A stretch of 16,410 nt of DNA from Haplosporangium gracile. Taxonomy: Eukaryota > Mortierellomycota > Mortierellomycetes > Mortierellales > Mortierellaceae. The notes beneath the pieces are model-generated. The model was not told the origin of the DNA and did not search any database. It saw only the letters and a program-made list of their open reading frames with translations. How positions within the stretch are numbered: the first letter of the stretch is position 1; the number at the start of each line of letters is the position of its first letter. Positions 1 to 10,071 of the stretch are shown here, in pieces. The translations under genes were made by a program, and so were the position numbers. Location of the stretch: positions 52,755-69,164 of the forward strand of contig JAAAUF010000088.1 in NCBI GenBank assembly GCA_015499985.1, written 5' to 3'.

Positions 1-590
1 CAATTGAAACGGTATGCTGAAATGCCCAAAGCCACTTGATCGACCACGCCTCGATGGGAGAATGAGACGATACCAAATCCCACCTCCCCTTTTCTCGTTC
101 TCGTTCTCGTTTCTCGAGTAGCATATCTCATTTCTTTGTCCCACTCCTTCTTTTTCCACCTTCGACTCTCCACTTCTTCCCCTACTGTCTAACCAACCCA
201 GGAAACTCCACCCTCTCCACATAGAGCTCGCACAAAACACAAACACAGACTCTATTTGATTTTACGCCCTTCGTCAGATTACATGCACTAAAATAAACCG
301 CACAAAAAAAATGGCGACATCCGTACTCCATTACGATGCGGTCAAGAACGGGTCGAGCACAACGGCCCTAATAAGTGCAGAAACAAGGAAGAAGAGCCCG
401 CATCCGAAGTTGGAGCAATAACAACGAGACCCTCTCTTCGAAACACCTCTACAACCTCAACCCCATTCGCATCTACAGCACCAGCAGGAAGAAGGAGGAC
501 GTAGAGAACAGATAAGGTAACCATATAGGAGGAAGAACAAGAACAGGAACAAACCAAGGGATCTTACCGATTATCCCGCTGGACGAATCA
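1..590. other. intergenic / probable 5' region of decayed GT17 gene
   Basis: No gene can be supported here. The stretch is CT-rich on the + strand around 80-180, with a TCTCGT-like short tandem around 93-118, which resembles the leaders of the other genes in the window. An ATG at 311 opens a 36-codon reading frame that stops at 421. It could be the original start of the decayed glycosyltransferase downstream, but nothing in the 36 residues is diagnostic. Confidence 0.4.
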
Positions 591-2537
591 TTGTCCTTGA
601 CACTGCTATGCGTCTGTCTCAGTCTCTGTCTCCCCCGACGAATCAAAATATCAAAATTGCACCGTCATCATCATCGACAACAAAAGCGATGCCCGCTACT
701 GCAACAATTGGGACGACTACAAGAATGCCCGCTCGAGCCCGGGCTCTCATCAACTACCACTACCGCTGCAATAATCATCAGAGCAGGGACAGTACCCAAT
801 ACAATTGGTCAACATCGACAAAGACAACTGCGACAACGGACAGCTGTGTGCCAGAACTCAGAAGCAGAGAGGGCAAAAGATATCGATGTGATCCAACAGC
901 CGACCTTGTTGGTGTTAACCCCACCGTTATTCAACAACATTAACAACAAGATCCAGAGGATCAAGAGCAACAACAAAAGAATCGATTATCAGGTTCGGGA
1001 GAGCGATTTGTGGAACAGACATTGTTGTCGACGGTGGAAATATTAGTCGATGATGAGCAGCAGCAACAACATCGGCAGCAGCAGAACGGCATCGATATCA
1101 AGAGCACCAACAGCAAATATACCACCACTACCACTACCCAAAACAACCAGCAACACGACGACGACGCCAACAATGCAGCGACACCACAGTTCCAAAACGA
1201 ACACGATCCAAAACAAGAGCAAGAACAGGAACAGGACCGGCAGAAGGAGGAGAAGAATGAGTGGCCAAGGGCAAGAATCATCGACATTATCACCATCAAC
1301 AATGAACTCAACCTCCCCGACATCCGCCTTCTTGAACTTGACTTGGTCGTCGATACCTTTGTCATCCTCGAATCCCGCACTACCTTCAGCGGTGTGTCAC
1401 CAAGCCCCTCTACTTTAACAAGAATTCTTCCACACCTCGTCTTCTTCTTCTCCTTCCTCCCCGGCTTTGATCTCGTCATCGTCGCGCTTTGCACCATTCG
1501 CGCACAAGATTCTTTACGGCACCATGCCATTCATGCCTCCAGAAGAAAGTCGCCGAATCTGCGACAAGAAATTCTTGGCCTGGGATGGGTGGCATGAAGA
1601 AATCTATCAACGCAACGTAGGGCTCAAACTCGCCTTCAATTTCTCGTCCCCACAGGAGGGCGATTGGATCATCATCTCAGATCTGGACGGATTGCCTCGA
1701 AAATCTGTCCTCCACGCCATCCACCACGCCGAATCCCAAAACTCGAAGGATAGGATCTATTATACGGGGAGTGATGTTGAGAGAACGGAGGAGAATGCAA
1801 AGGTGTTGTCATTTGGACATCATGTATACAGGCTTGACTGTCAGTTCTTTCAACTCTTATATGAGTACAGGATGGCAAGCGGAACGATTGGATCGATGGT
1901 CTTCCGATACCGGGAAGCTCGATCTCTAGTCCTGGGATATCTCTGTTCAACACTACGACCACCACAAACTCGACAACAACAGCCCCGCCCGCAAATCATT
2001 CCGCCTCCGCCAGCATATCGTTAAACTACTCCCCCTCACCGAAAACCATCTCCACTTCTCCATCAAAACCTACCACGATCGCTAGTTAGGATCCCTCAAC
2101 AACAACCGGACACTCGCAGAACTAGAAATGTACGAACAAGCAACCAAGAACTACTAGCAAGACGGCGGCTTCTAAATCCGTTACTCCAAAGAGACCCCGG
2201 GCTCCTATTACTCAATAACACCTGTTGGCAATGTTCATACCGCCAATCGAATATTTCGCAGATTATTCAGAAACTGGGGGCGAGTTCGCATCGGGAATAC
2301 AACATCGTAAAGAAGAGGAGTCGAGCGTGGATTCTGGACCGGGCGAGGAGGGAGGTTGATTTATTGGGGTAGACAAAAAAGGATGTGTTGATATATCTGC
2401 CTAATAATACCGATGTTCCTGAGTATGTTAACTAGAATCAGGAGAGGTTTTGGCATATGTTAGCCATTCGTGGGACGCCAAACGCTGAGTTCCTGGACGT
2501 CGATCCTGATGATCCTCTACGCGAAGACGATGTCTGA
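591..2537 (+). pseudogene. decayed family-17 glycosyltransferase (copy 1)
   Basis: This is the remnant of a GT17 enzyme, the family of beta-1,4-mannosyl-glycoprotein 4-beta-N-acetylglucosaminyltransferases (MGAT3-like; Golgi type II membrane proteins). Seen in order: a short hydrophobic stretch near 591-635 (possible signal anchor), a Gln/Asn/Thr-rich stem (about 1050-1250), then RARIIDIITINNELNLPDIR and LVVDTFVILES (about 1280-1375), KPLYFNKNSS (about 1400-1432, another frame), FAHKILYGTMPFM and GDWIIISDLDG (about 1487-1690), VFRYRE (about 1900), ISVQHYDHHKLD, and a C-terminal stretch with CWQCSY and LDVDPDDPL ending at TGA 2535-2537. The reading frame changes at about 1398, 1435-1470, 1915-1930 and 2200. 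In-frame stops lie at 2083 (TAG), 2155 (TAG), 2173 (TAA), 2370 (TAG) and 2433 (TAG). Introns do not explain these breaks. The true 5' end is uncertain; the ATG at 311 is an alternative. It converges on the Notchless gene 112 bp away. Confidence 0.85.
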
Positions 2538-2559
2538 TAGACCCTTTCCTGATAACATA

Positions 2560-2565
2560 AATAAA
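2560..2565 (+). promoter_or_regulatory. AATAAA polyadenylation signal remnant
   Basis: AATAAA (within AAATAAA, 2559-2565) lies 22 bp after the terminal TGA of the decayed GT17 gene. Its position supports 2537 as the original coding end. Confidence 0.45.
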
Positions 2566-2649
2566 GAGCGTTCATATTTCCCGTCAAGCGATAGTTTGTG
2601 TAGTAAATGCAAAAAATGATGGATATGTTTTTAATGATGCAGTGTCTAA

Positions 2650-4410
2650 TTAGTATTTCCAACTAGAAAATGAGAAAAAATAGAAAAAAAGAATGTTAGA
2701 ATCGCAGCAAACATTATTTACAACAAGCAATAGAAACCACACAAGACAAAGCGCTTACATCTTTAACGTCTTATCTTTGCTTCCACTGGAAGCCTTGTCG
2801 CCCGAGGGACTCCAATCAACGGTGAAAACCTCATCCAAATGTCCAGGCAACTCCATCTTCATCTTCTTGGTCTTGATATCCCACAACTTGATCGTGCTGT
2901 CCTTACTGCACGAGAGCAACATTCTGCTGTCGCTCGACCACACAACCTGGTACACCTCTGCAACATGTCCTCGGAGCGACGCAATAAACTTGCCATCACG
3001 GCTGTCCCAAATCTTGACAGACTTGTCGAAACTGGCGGAGGCAATGTAGCGACCGTCGGGCGAGAAGCTGACATGGTTGACCGTCTTTTGATGTCCTACC
3101 ATCCGCTTAGGTGCTGCCTTCTTGCCATCGACCTCGTCCTTCTTGTTGGGCCAAAGGTACATTGTGAAATCGTCCGACCCAGAGCATAGCCTCTCAGGAT
3201 TGACCGCAATAGCTTGCTCGTACCGCTGCAGAGCCCTCTTTTGTGCCTCGTCCTCGTCCTTGTACATCTTTCCTGTGTGATCGTTAGCGCCTGTCCTGAG
3301 AACGGCGTCAGTGCTCAGGGCAAGTGTGGTGACCCAATGGGCATGTCCTGAGAGAACTTTAACGAGCTTTCCAGGGTGGTTTCCAGTTGAGGCCCAGACC
3401 TTGATAGTCTTGTCGCGCGAGGCCGAGTAGATGAGTCCGTCTCCTGCCCACTTGACACACATCACTGGGGCGGTATGCTGAGCCATCGAGAACTCCAACT
3501 GCTTCTTGACCACATCCCACACACGAACCGTGCCGTCCGAAGACGACGACGCAAGTCTCCGGCAAGAAGCGTTTCTATTGTCAAATAAAGACATACTCGG
3601 GTGTTAAAATCGGTAGAGCAATAGCACAACAACTAAGCAAAAAAGTGCAAACAGACAAAGAAAAGAGAACTTACAAATGCAGGGGCTCCCAGGCGAGGGC
3701 GCTGACCCACTTGCTGTGACCCTTCAAAACTGCATGCTGCTTTCCTGACTTTGGCTCCCAGATAATGACCTGTCCATCCATACCTGCCGAGGCCAAGAAC
3801 CTGCCATTAGGCGACCAGGCAACATGCTGCACCCAATGCTTATGGCCCTTCAACAAGTGCTGTGGGGTCTCGGTGTTCAAATCCCAGATACGGACGTTGG
3901 TATCACCACCACCACTGGCAAGCATGGTTCCACAGGGCGAGAAAGAGACACAAAGGATGGCATCTGTATGTCCAGTGAGGGAGGATGAGCAGCGGGTGAC
4001 AGCACGGACTCTGAAGACCGCCTGGGGTCTGTAGAGAATCTTGAAGGTCTCTTCTGTAGAGTGCTTTCCTGATTGGATAATGTCCTTGTCCAGTGTGCTG
4101 GCGATCTCTGTCTCTGCGACCTCGAAGGTGTATGGGAGAGGGTCTTCTTCCTGTTCAGTATTATCATCCCGATTGAGCGTGCGGTAGAAAAGTAATAGGA
4201 GAGAAGGGTCAGTAATAATGTTATAAAGAAGTACATCCTTTGGAACTATGAGACAATACAAACAGACAAAGAACATACGGTGCCCAAGAGACTGTTGAGG
4301 AGAAGGGCAAGCTGCTCGGGGTTGACGTCGACAGGCAAGCTCAGGGCGGGGCCGGAGGCGACACCCTCCTCGTTGTAGAACTGGGCAATGACGTTGGAAG
4401 TCTCTGTCAT
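2650..4410 (-). CDS. RSA4: Notchless / Rsa4 homologue, WD40 ribosome-assembly factor
   Basis: This protein takes part in late 60S ribosomal subunit maturation in the nucleus, where family members bind the AAA-ATPase Rea1/midasin. The model has four exons: 4410-4279, 4150-3675, 3574-2759 and 2662-2650, with introns of 128, 100 and 96 nt that all begin GT and end AG. It gives 478 aa, close to the usual length. The NLE/ubiquitin-like domain spans about residues 8-95 and includes EEDPLPYTF and KHSTEETFKILYRPQAVF; a Glu near residue 77-78 probably corresponds to the one that contacts the Rea1 MIDAS. WD repeats start at LTGH (about 102), with GH/WD units repeated to the end, about eight blades. Without the 13-nt last exon the protein would stop at ...DKTLKM; with it the ending becomes DKTLKIWKY, the normal WD finish. 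The start lies in a CT-rich, TATA-less leader, as expected for a housekeeping gene. The symbol follows the yeast name. Confidence 0.95.
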
Positions 4411-5064
4411 GGCTGGAATGTAATGAAGTGGTGAATGGAGGGATGTGGGAAGGAAGGAAGAGGAGGGAAGAGATGCTGCGGTAAGTTAAGAGAGGGAAGA
4501 GGGGATGCAGCAGTGAATAGTGGAGCTGAGGGGGCAAAGGGTCTATCTGCTTCTGCGGAGGTGGCCAAGTCAAGGTCAGTAGTCAACAGACAAAGGAGAG
4601 GCACAAAAAAAAAAAAAAAAACGATGGCTTAGCTGCCACAACAACAAAAACCCGTCCCATTTTTTTTATCATTTTGGATCAATTGGTTGTCACCGAACGC
4701 GTTGCGTTCGTGTTATTCTGTCGTGGACACGCCTGACACTACCAGCCAACAAACTCCTTCCTTCCAAAAGAGAAGGAAATATACTAATGTTTTTTTTTAC
4801 TCGCCTTTAACTCAAAGGTATCACGGAACGAAAAGAGGATGATGACGCCAAGCACGACGAGTCCATCCATGGTCAGTACGGACCAGAATATATTCACCCC
4901 TTTTGTGTTGATCCGCTCCCTGACAACCGATAGCATCCCGCTTTTTTGAGTTTTTTGTTCTTATTGTTATCGTGAAACAATACCCGCCATTAGTTACCTT
5001 ACCTTTCATCCTCGCCGCAATCCTCATTCATCTTCATTTTTCTTCCTACAACCACCGTTTTTTT
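4411..5064. promoter_or_regulatory. upstream region of Notchless, likely divergent promoter
   Basis: The 5' side of Notchless is CT-rich on the minus strand (about 4411-4520) without an obvious TATA box. A run of 17 A lies at 4605-4621. A perfect small hairpin with an ACGCGT core lies at 4694-4710. A second CT-rich leader runs on the + strand toward 5064. No coding region is supported inside. Confidence 0.4.
4694..4710. repeat. perfect 7-bp inverted repeat with 3-nt loop, ACGCGT core
   Basis: CGAACGC (4694-4700) and GCGTTCG (4704-4710) are exact reverse complements around GTT. The element contains ACGCGT (4697-4702), the sequence of the fungal MCB cell-cycle box (MBF binding in yeast). It lies about 285 bp upstream of the Notchless start. 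A regulatory role is inference. Confidence 0.4.
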
Positions 5065-5220
5065 ATGGCTGCATCCGCAGTTCATATCGATGTGGAGGAT
5101 GGCACCACAGTCAACACTCGACAAGAACGATCCAGCTCTATCGCAGCCGACTTCAGAAGCATCATCAAGAAAACCGACGAGAAAGTGAAAATAAATAGAA
5201 ATAGGGACAAACGCGTATGA
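5065..5220 (+). CDS. possible 51-aa hypothetical protein or truncated first exon
   Basis: I do not recognise this. The ATG at 5065 follows a CT-rich leader like those of the real genes. The first 38 or so codons look protein-like (MAASAVHIDVEDGTTVNTRQ, then SSIAADFRSIIKK), after which composition turns AT-rich and the frame stops at TGA 5218-5220. There is no signal peptide, membrane segment or known motif. It may be a relic exon whose downstream partner has been lost, or a chance ORF. I found no convincing splice donor that would extend it. Confidence 0.25.
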   Translation: MAASAVHIDVEDGTTVNTRQERSSSIAADFRSIIKKTDEKVKINRNRDKRV

Positions 5221-6154
5221 AAGAAACCTCTCAGCTATCCATAAAAAAACAAAAAGAGAAAAAAAAAAATATATAAAGTGGCGGTTAAAAAAGGTCGTTC
5301 ATATGATTTCCATGTTCACTTAGGAGGAAGAGCAAAAGTGAAGGTATTATGCAAATCCACTTTGTGTTTTCTTCTTCTTCTTTACCATTTTCTCCCACCC
5401 CTTTCGGTCTACAGGAGTATGCATCAAGATACCGCTACACACCCCTATTCACAACCACACTTCTAACAAAAAACTGCTTTCCCCCTATCTTACAGAAACA
5501 ACACATTGGGATACCACAGACGTACATACACACATCGTAAACGTGTACGAAAACGCCATTTGGCGTTGCTCGCCATGTAAATGATTTCAGTACGGAAAAA
5601 AATATGAGTACAGAGAAAAATACTGTCATTTTTACCACATAAATGAGTCTAAAAGCGCTACTTTTTCAATGCGTGAATTTTGCTTTCATGCGAGAGAGCA
5701 AGGCGACAAGAATGCGTTAAATAATGTTAAAAGTAGTGAAAGGTGACCAAGTGGATGTAGGTGTGCGTAGAGTGTAGACATGTGCAAAGTTGGTGTGCTT
5801 CCTTTCGTTTACATGGTGTCAAAACGATAAGAATTCATCTTTTCAGTCTAGCAAAAACATAAAAAGGGGCGGAAAAACGCGTTGGCCAATCCAGGTGCAT
5901 GTCATTTCCCCTCTACTCTACCATATGCACATAGCATTCATTGCAGGTATGAAGTATCTTTATTTTTCTTTTGTCTCTTCAGTCGTTGACTATCGAACAA
6001 ATGTCCCTTCCTCTCCAGGCTCGACAACAAAAGGCTGGTAGCCTCATCAACCAACAAACAAACAAGTTCAGGGTCCAAGATACATCTCTATTCATGCAAA
6101 GCATCCAAAACAACAAGCTCCCGATCCAAAGCGCTCCTGGCCTTCGATTTCGGG
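5221..6154. other. intergenic, no supported gene
   Basis: AT-rich at first (5221-5300), then mixed. A tract ending TCTACAG at 5414 resembles a 3' splice site and GTATTA at 5344 a weak donor, but no open frame around them makes a recognisable protein. From about 5960 the region is probably the upstream control region of the cystine-knot peptide gene. Confidence 0.4.
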
Positions 6155-6162
6155 TATAAAAA
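6155..6162 (+). promoter_or_regulatory. TATA box of the cystine-knot peptide gene
   Basis: TATAAAAA preceded by CGGG, 130 bp upstream of the ATG at 6285. This spacing is similar to that of the TATA elements of the M13 peptidase and the GPI-type protein in this window and implies a leader of about 100 nt. Confidence 0.65.
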
Positions 6163-6284
6163 GGGCATTGCTTCCACTCGTTTGAATCTCACTTCTCACC
6201 ACAGTTCAGCCGACTCTACAAGAACACCTCTAGCCCTTATTCTCTCAAGACCCCCTAGCTCCCAAGTCAAAGTCCAATCCCAAT

Positions 6285-6482
6285 ATGCGTGCCACGACCA
6301 TCCTCGCCGCCCTCGGAGCCTTGTTACTCATCTCCTCCTCCGCTTCTGGGGCCCCCCTGGTTTTCAAGATCGAGTTTAGTGACGTTTTCAAAAATAACTG
6401 TGGAGTTAAAGGAGATCCCTGTGATGGGGTTTTCGACTGCTGCAGCAGTAATTGCAACTTCGTCATTGGGGAATGCTTCTAA
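6285..6482 (+). CDS. small secreted cysteine-rich peptide, knottin (inhibitor cystine knot) pattern
   Basis: 65 aa, single exon. Residues 1-22 form a clear signal peptide (hydrophobic core about residues 6-16; probable cleavage after Ala-Ser-Gly 20-22). Residues 23-38 are a short spacer. Six cysteines at 39, 46, 52, 53, 57 and 64 give C-x6-C-x5-CC-x3-C-x6-C, which fits the inhibitor-cystine-knot consensus (expected pairing 1-4, 2-5, 3-6; inferred). No family name can be given from sequence alone; knottins include protease inhibitors, antimicrobial peptides, channel ligands and fungal effectors, so the target is unknown. The start is supported by the signal peptide and the TATA box 130 bp upstream. 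It converges on the M13 peptidase. TAA stop at 6480-6482. Confidence 0.8.
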   Translation: MRATTILAALGALLLISSSASGAPLVFKIEFSDVFKNNCGVKGDPCDGVFDCCSSNCNFVIGECF

Positions 6483-7025
6483 GAGGAGTCAACCCTTCGA
6501 TTTTTTTTTGTCTCCTCAGCCTTGACCATGAGTCTGTCCCTATGCCAGCAGCGCATCTACTCCTTTCAATCTACGCGTATATCGTTGTCACCGTTCTATC
6601 TCTCTCTGTCTACCTATCAAACGTCTTCTAGTTGGGCAACAGTGGTTATGGTACGCGAAATAAAAAAGTACACATGCTTTCAATCTTCTTTGTGCGAGAA
6701 GGTATATATTGAGTGGGACTTTGATAAAAAGTTCTACAAAATGTGCGTGAGCAACAAAGCAAGCTCACGAGAGTTTGGCACGTTTTTTTTTTTAACCTCA
6801 TTACTTGCATTTTGTTGTACTAAGGTTGTGTTGGTATTTTTCCACACACATACTGAAAATTAAGATGTAGAAATAGGCAATTATCTTTTCAAATATCGGC
6901 AAGAAGGATCGAAAAAGCAGGATACCTCTTGAAGTCGTCTTGACGGCAGGGGTTCTTAAAAGAACTGACTTAAAAAAAGCTTATATTTCATAAACATCGT
7001 TATCTACGTATCCAGTGTCCATACT
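6483..7025. other. convergent 3' intergenic region
   Basis: Holds the 3' untranslated region of the cystine-knot peptide gene (AATAAA at 6659-6664, 177 nt past the stop) and that of the M13 peptidase from the other strand. The 113-codon frame at 6522-6863 on the + strand has no recognisable domain and lies in the expected UTR, so I do not call it a gene. Confidence 0.5.
6659..6664 (+). promoter_or_regulatory. AATAAA polyadenylation signal
   Basis: Canonical hexamer about 180 nt after the stop codon of the cystine-knot peptide gene. Confidence 0.4.
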
Positions 7026-9931
7026 TTACAACAAGACACACTTTTTAATAGGATTCATGGGTGCATTAGCCTTGCACTGGAAGGCCTTTGCGAAGTGATC
7101 AGAGTTCTGGACAACGCCGTTGATACGCCACTTCTTGGGTGAGTGGTTGTCGTCGTTCAGCATCTTGACGGATTCCTCGGGGGCCATGTTGCCGCAGTGT
7201 GCGCGTGCGTATTGGATGAAGAATAGTTGTTCGGATGTGTAGCGTTCTAAACCGGGGAGCTTCTTGTTATTGTACCTGGAAATAAAACGGGAAAGGAAAA
7301 GAAGAGAAAGGGTTAGCGACATATAGGAAATTGAAAAAACGATTCAGCTGGAGTTTTTGAGAGGTCAGCAAAAAAGACAAGAGTGGCAAAAAGAATAAAA
7401 AAACTTACTTTTTGGTGCTCCGGCGCTGTGCCCATGCGTCGTAAGCGAGCTTGAGTCCACCGTTGTCGGCAATGTTCTCGCCCAGTGTTCCCCAACCATT
7501 GACATTGTGCTTCTTACCGTCTGGTCCATCGATGGTGTACTCATTGTACTGCCCAATGAAGCACTGCGATCTGATATCAAACTCCTGGATCGACGACTCC
7601 TCCCACCACTACAGAGGACCAAAAAGGAGTAAAAGTGATCTGTTAGTATGATAAAAAAAACGCGCGTGAAAATCGCAATGTAAAGAGGGATCAAATGGCA
7701 TTTGATTTGTACCTCGCGGATGGCACCGGTTTCGTCATATCGTCGTCCACTGTTGTCGAAGGCATGGCCCAACTCATGGGCAGCAACGACTCCTATACCC
7801 GCATAGTTGAGGTACTCTGGCACGGCAGCATCAAAGAAGGGCGCGCGCAAGATACCGGCAAGGATCTCGATACTGTTCATGTTGGGGTTATAAAAGGCGT
7901 TGACCGTCTGGGGGATCGCGGCCAGCTTGACTCGGTTGGCAGGCTTGGTCATGCCACGGAACATGATTTCCTGCTTCCAAGTGCTCGCTCTAACCTGGTT
8001 TCCGAAATGGTCCTTGCCACTGATCACAAGGGGGCGGTAGTATTCATCAACGGAAACGGATTGGCCGACATTGGGGCTGCTGGTCGAGAAACCAACCTTG
8101 GGGACGATAGCCTTGAGTTTCTGGAGAGCCGCCTGGCGGGTACGGGGATCGAGCCAGTCATAGTTCCAGAAAGACTTTTCGAAACTCCAGCGGAGAGATC
8201 CAATCATCTCATTCATGATCGCCTGCGACTCTTTGGGGAAGGTGGCCTTGACAAAGAAGTGGCCAGCCAAGTCGCCCAAGTTCTCGTTGACCAGCTGCAC
8301 ACAGTTTCTCCAGCGAGTGCTAGTTGCGGCTTCACCTGGGATGGCCTTCTTAAGCTCGGCGAGGGGTCTCTGGAGGGGCTCGGCAAGGTTACCTCCGAGG
8401 TTGCGCATCAGGGTCCAAACAAAGTAGTTCTGGACGGTTTGGAGAGGCATGGTTTCAAGGGCGGTCTCAAGGCGACGGAAGTAGAACTTCCAGAGCATGT
8501 TGATGTTCTCGGGGAGGGGTACATCGGCGGGGAGAGCGTTCTTGAAGATTACTGTCCAGTCCAACGAAGGAGTCGCCTCATCCAGATCCGAGATCTTATC
8601 CCAAATAATTGTGCCGTCGTCCTCGTCCTCGTCGTCACCATCACCATCGTCGCCGTCGCCGGTTCCCTCATCCTCAGCACCAGTACCAGTCTCGGCGCTG
8701 GCATCATCAGCTCTCTTTTTTTTGAGGCTAGCGGCAGCCTTGGGCTTGGCCTCAACACCAGCGAGGATCATCTCAAACGCAACAACATCCTTTCCGACCT
8801 GCTGCCAGTTCTTGGGTACAGTGCTCATGGGGTTGCCGTTACCCTGGACGATATAAAACATCTCTCCAACAACCTTCTCATACAGCTTGACAATCTTCTC
8901 ATCATTGTATAACGCCTCATCCTTCAATCCCAATCCAGACTGCTGGGCCGTCAACATCTTGTAGCCAGGGTTAGTTTCGTCATCCCAAAGGTCCCAAGCA
9001 ATAGGGTTCTCGAATCCATGCTTCATGTTGTATCCCCAAAGAGTCGACAGGGCCTGGCGATTGGCGGGCGAGAGGACTGTGCGGGTGCCGTTGTTACTGG
9101 GAGTGGTGGGAGCGTTGGTGACGGGGAAAAGTTGGGTGAGCTTTCGGATTTCGTGCTGAAGGGGCCTGCGACCGACCTTGGCGAGCTGGTTGTTATCCAT
9201 GCAGGCGCCATAGTAAGAGTGGAGCTTCTTGAGGTTGCGCTGACTGGCTGTGTCGCCCTTTGCGATGACGGGGCCTTTGGGGTCGTTAGGGGTGACGATC
9301 GAGCGGATCACGTCCTGGAAGAGTGGTAATTATGAAAAGTGGTAGAGTCAAGATAAGGTTATGTTTTTGTATTGCAAGAGCTGATTTTTTTTTGAAGTGA
9401 GAGGGTGCGAGAAAAAAAAATGTGATTGGGCACTGACGATGTTCTGCTGGTCGATGGAGACCAAGTAACCGTTCTTCTTCTCGCCAGGACGAAGTTTCTC
9501 ACGCTCATTGAAGCCACCACCTAAACAGAGCAAGAGTCATGGGAGTAACATATGACGAGGCGTGAGCAAACTGGTACACTAGATTGTTGATGAGCACAAG
9601 ATAAAAAATCAAGCCAAAGTAAAGGAGAGAGAAAGATTCGCTTACATGCAAACTGGGAGAAGTCGACACATGGATCGGCTGTCGCCTGCATGTCCTTCAG
9701 GATGTTTGAGGCAGTCTGGAGGCAGTGGGGCGTGTTACAAATATCCTATATGATGTCAAGGAGGAGAAAATGAGAAAAGTTGGAACAATGAGCTTCCCCT
9801 CAAGTGAAAAAATACATGTTGCTTTTGCTGTTTACAGTGGAGCATACCGAAACATGAGTCGCAATGGGTGCACCCTGGGTGATCACCTGGAGGGCGGCAC
9901 CAATGGCCATCATCATATAAAATTTCTGCAT
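7026..9931 (-). CDS. secreted M13 (neprilysin/ECE-type) zinc metallopeptidase
   Basis: A peptidase expected to cut oligopeptides outside the cell or in the secretory route. The model has six exons: 9931-9848, 9745-9646, 9520-9438, 9314-7713, 7608-7409 and 7275-7026, with introns of 102, 125, 123, 104 and 133 nt, all GT-AG and in phase, giving 772 aa. Residues 1-20 look like a cleavable signal peptide (MQKFYMMMAIGAALQVITQG) rather than the usual signal anchor. The M13 N domain follows (DPCVDFSQFACGG, about residues 53-64). Catalytic features: NAFY at 561-564, HELGH at 602-606 (zinc ligands and catalytic Glu), GENIAD with Glu667 and Asp671, and the NHSPKKWR block with His734 and Arg740 near the C-terminus. 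An acidic Gly/Asp/Glu-rich insert occupies about residues 292-323. The C-terminus reads KKCVLL, whereas neprilysin ends CxxW. Family assignment is certain; substrate is unknown. Confidence 0.96.
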
Positions 9932-10063
9932 TTTGTGCTTGCGATGTTGCAAGTAAAGAGAGGGAGGGTGGTAGATAGGAATGGAGGGTGGAAGAATAAA
10001 GGGTAGGGGGAGGAAGGGGACGGAAAGTTCTGTAAAGAGAAAAAAAACCACTTGACCCCATGT

Positions 10064-10071
10064 CTTATATA
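10064..10071 (-). promoter_or_regulatory. TATA box of the M13 peptidase gene
   Basis: TATATAAG on the minus strand, about 133 bp upstream of the ATG at 9931-9929. The spacing resembles that at the other secreted-protein genes here. Confidence 0.55.

Noticed and set aside
961..1530. 189-codon minus-strand frame rich in Cys, Ser and Val
   Set aside because: It is the complement of the Gln/Asn/Thr-rich stem of the decayed GT17 gene; low complexity and no motif.
591..2537. GT17 copy 1 as an intact intron-containing gene
   Set aside because: The frame changes fall inside conserved blocks without GT/AG boundaries, and five stops lie within aligned sequence.
5971..6159. 62-codon Gln/Asn-rich + strand frame ending at the TATA box
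   Set aside because: It overlaps the promoter of the cystine-knot peptide gene and has no motif; probably chance.
6522..6863. 113-codon + strand frame
   Set aside because: It sits in the expected 3' untranslated region of the cystine-knot peptide gene and has uneven composition with no homology I can recognise.
7695..8912. 405-codon open frame on the + strand
   Set aside because: It lies wholly antisense to the large exon of the M13 peptidase. Its openness follows from that exon's codon bias, and it has no recognisable domain.
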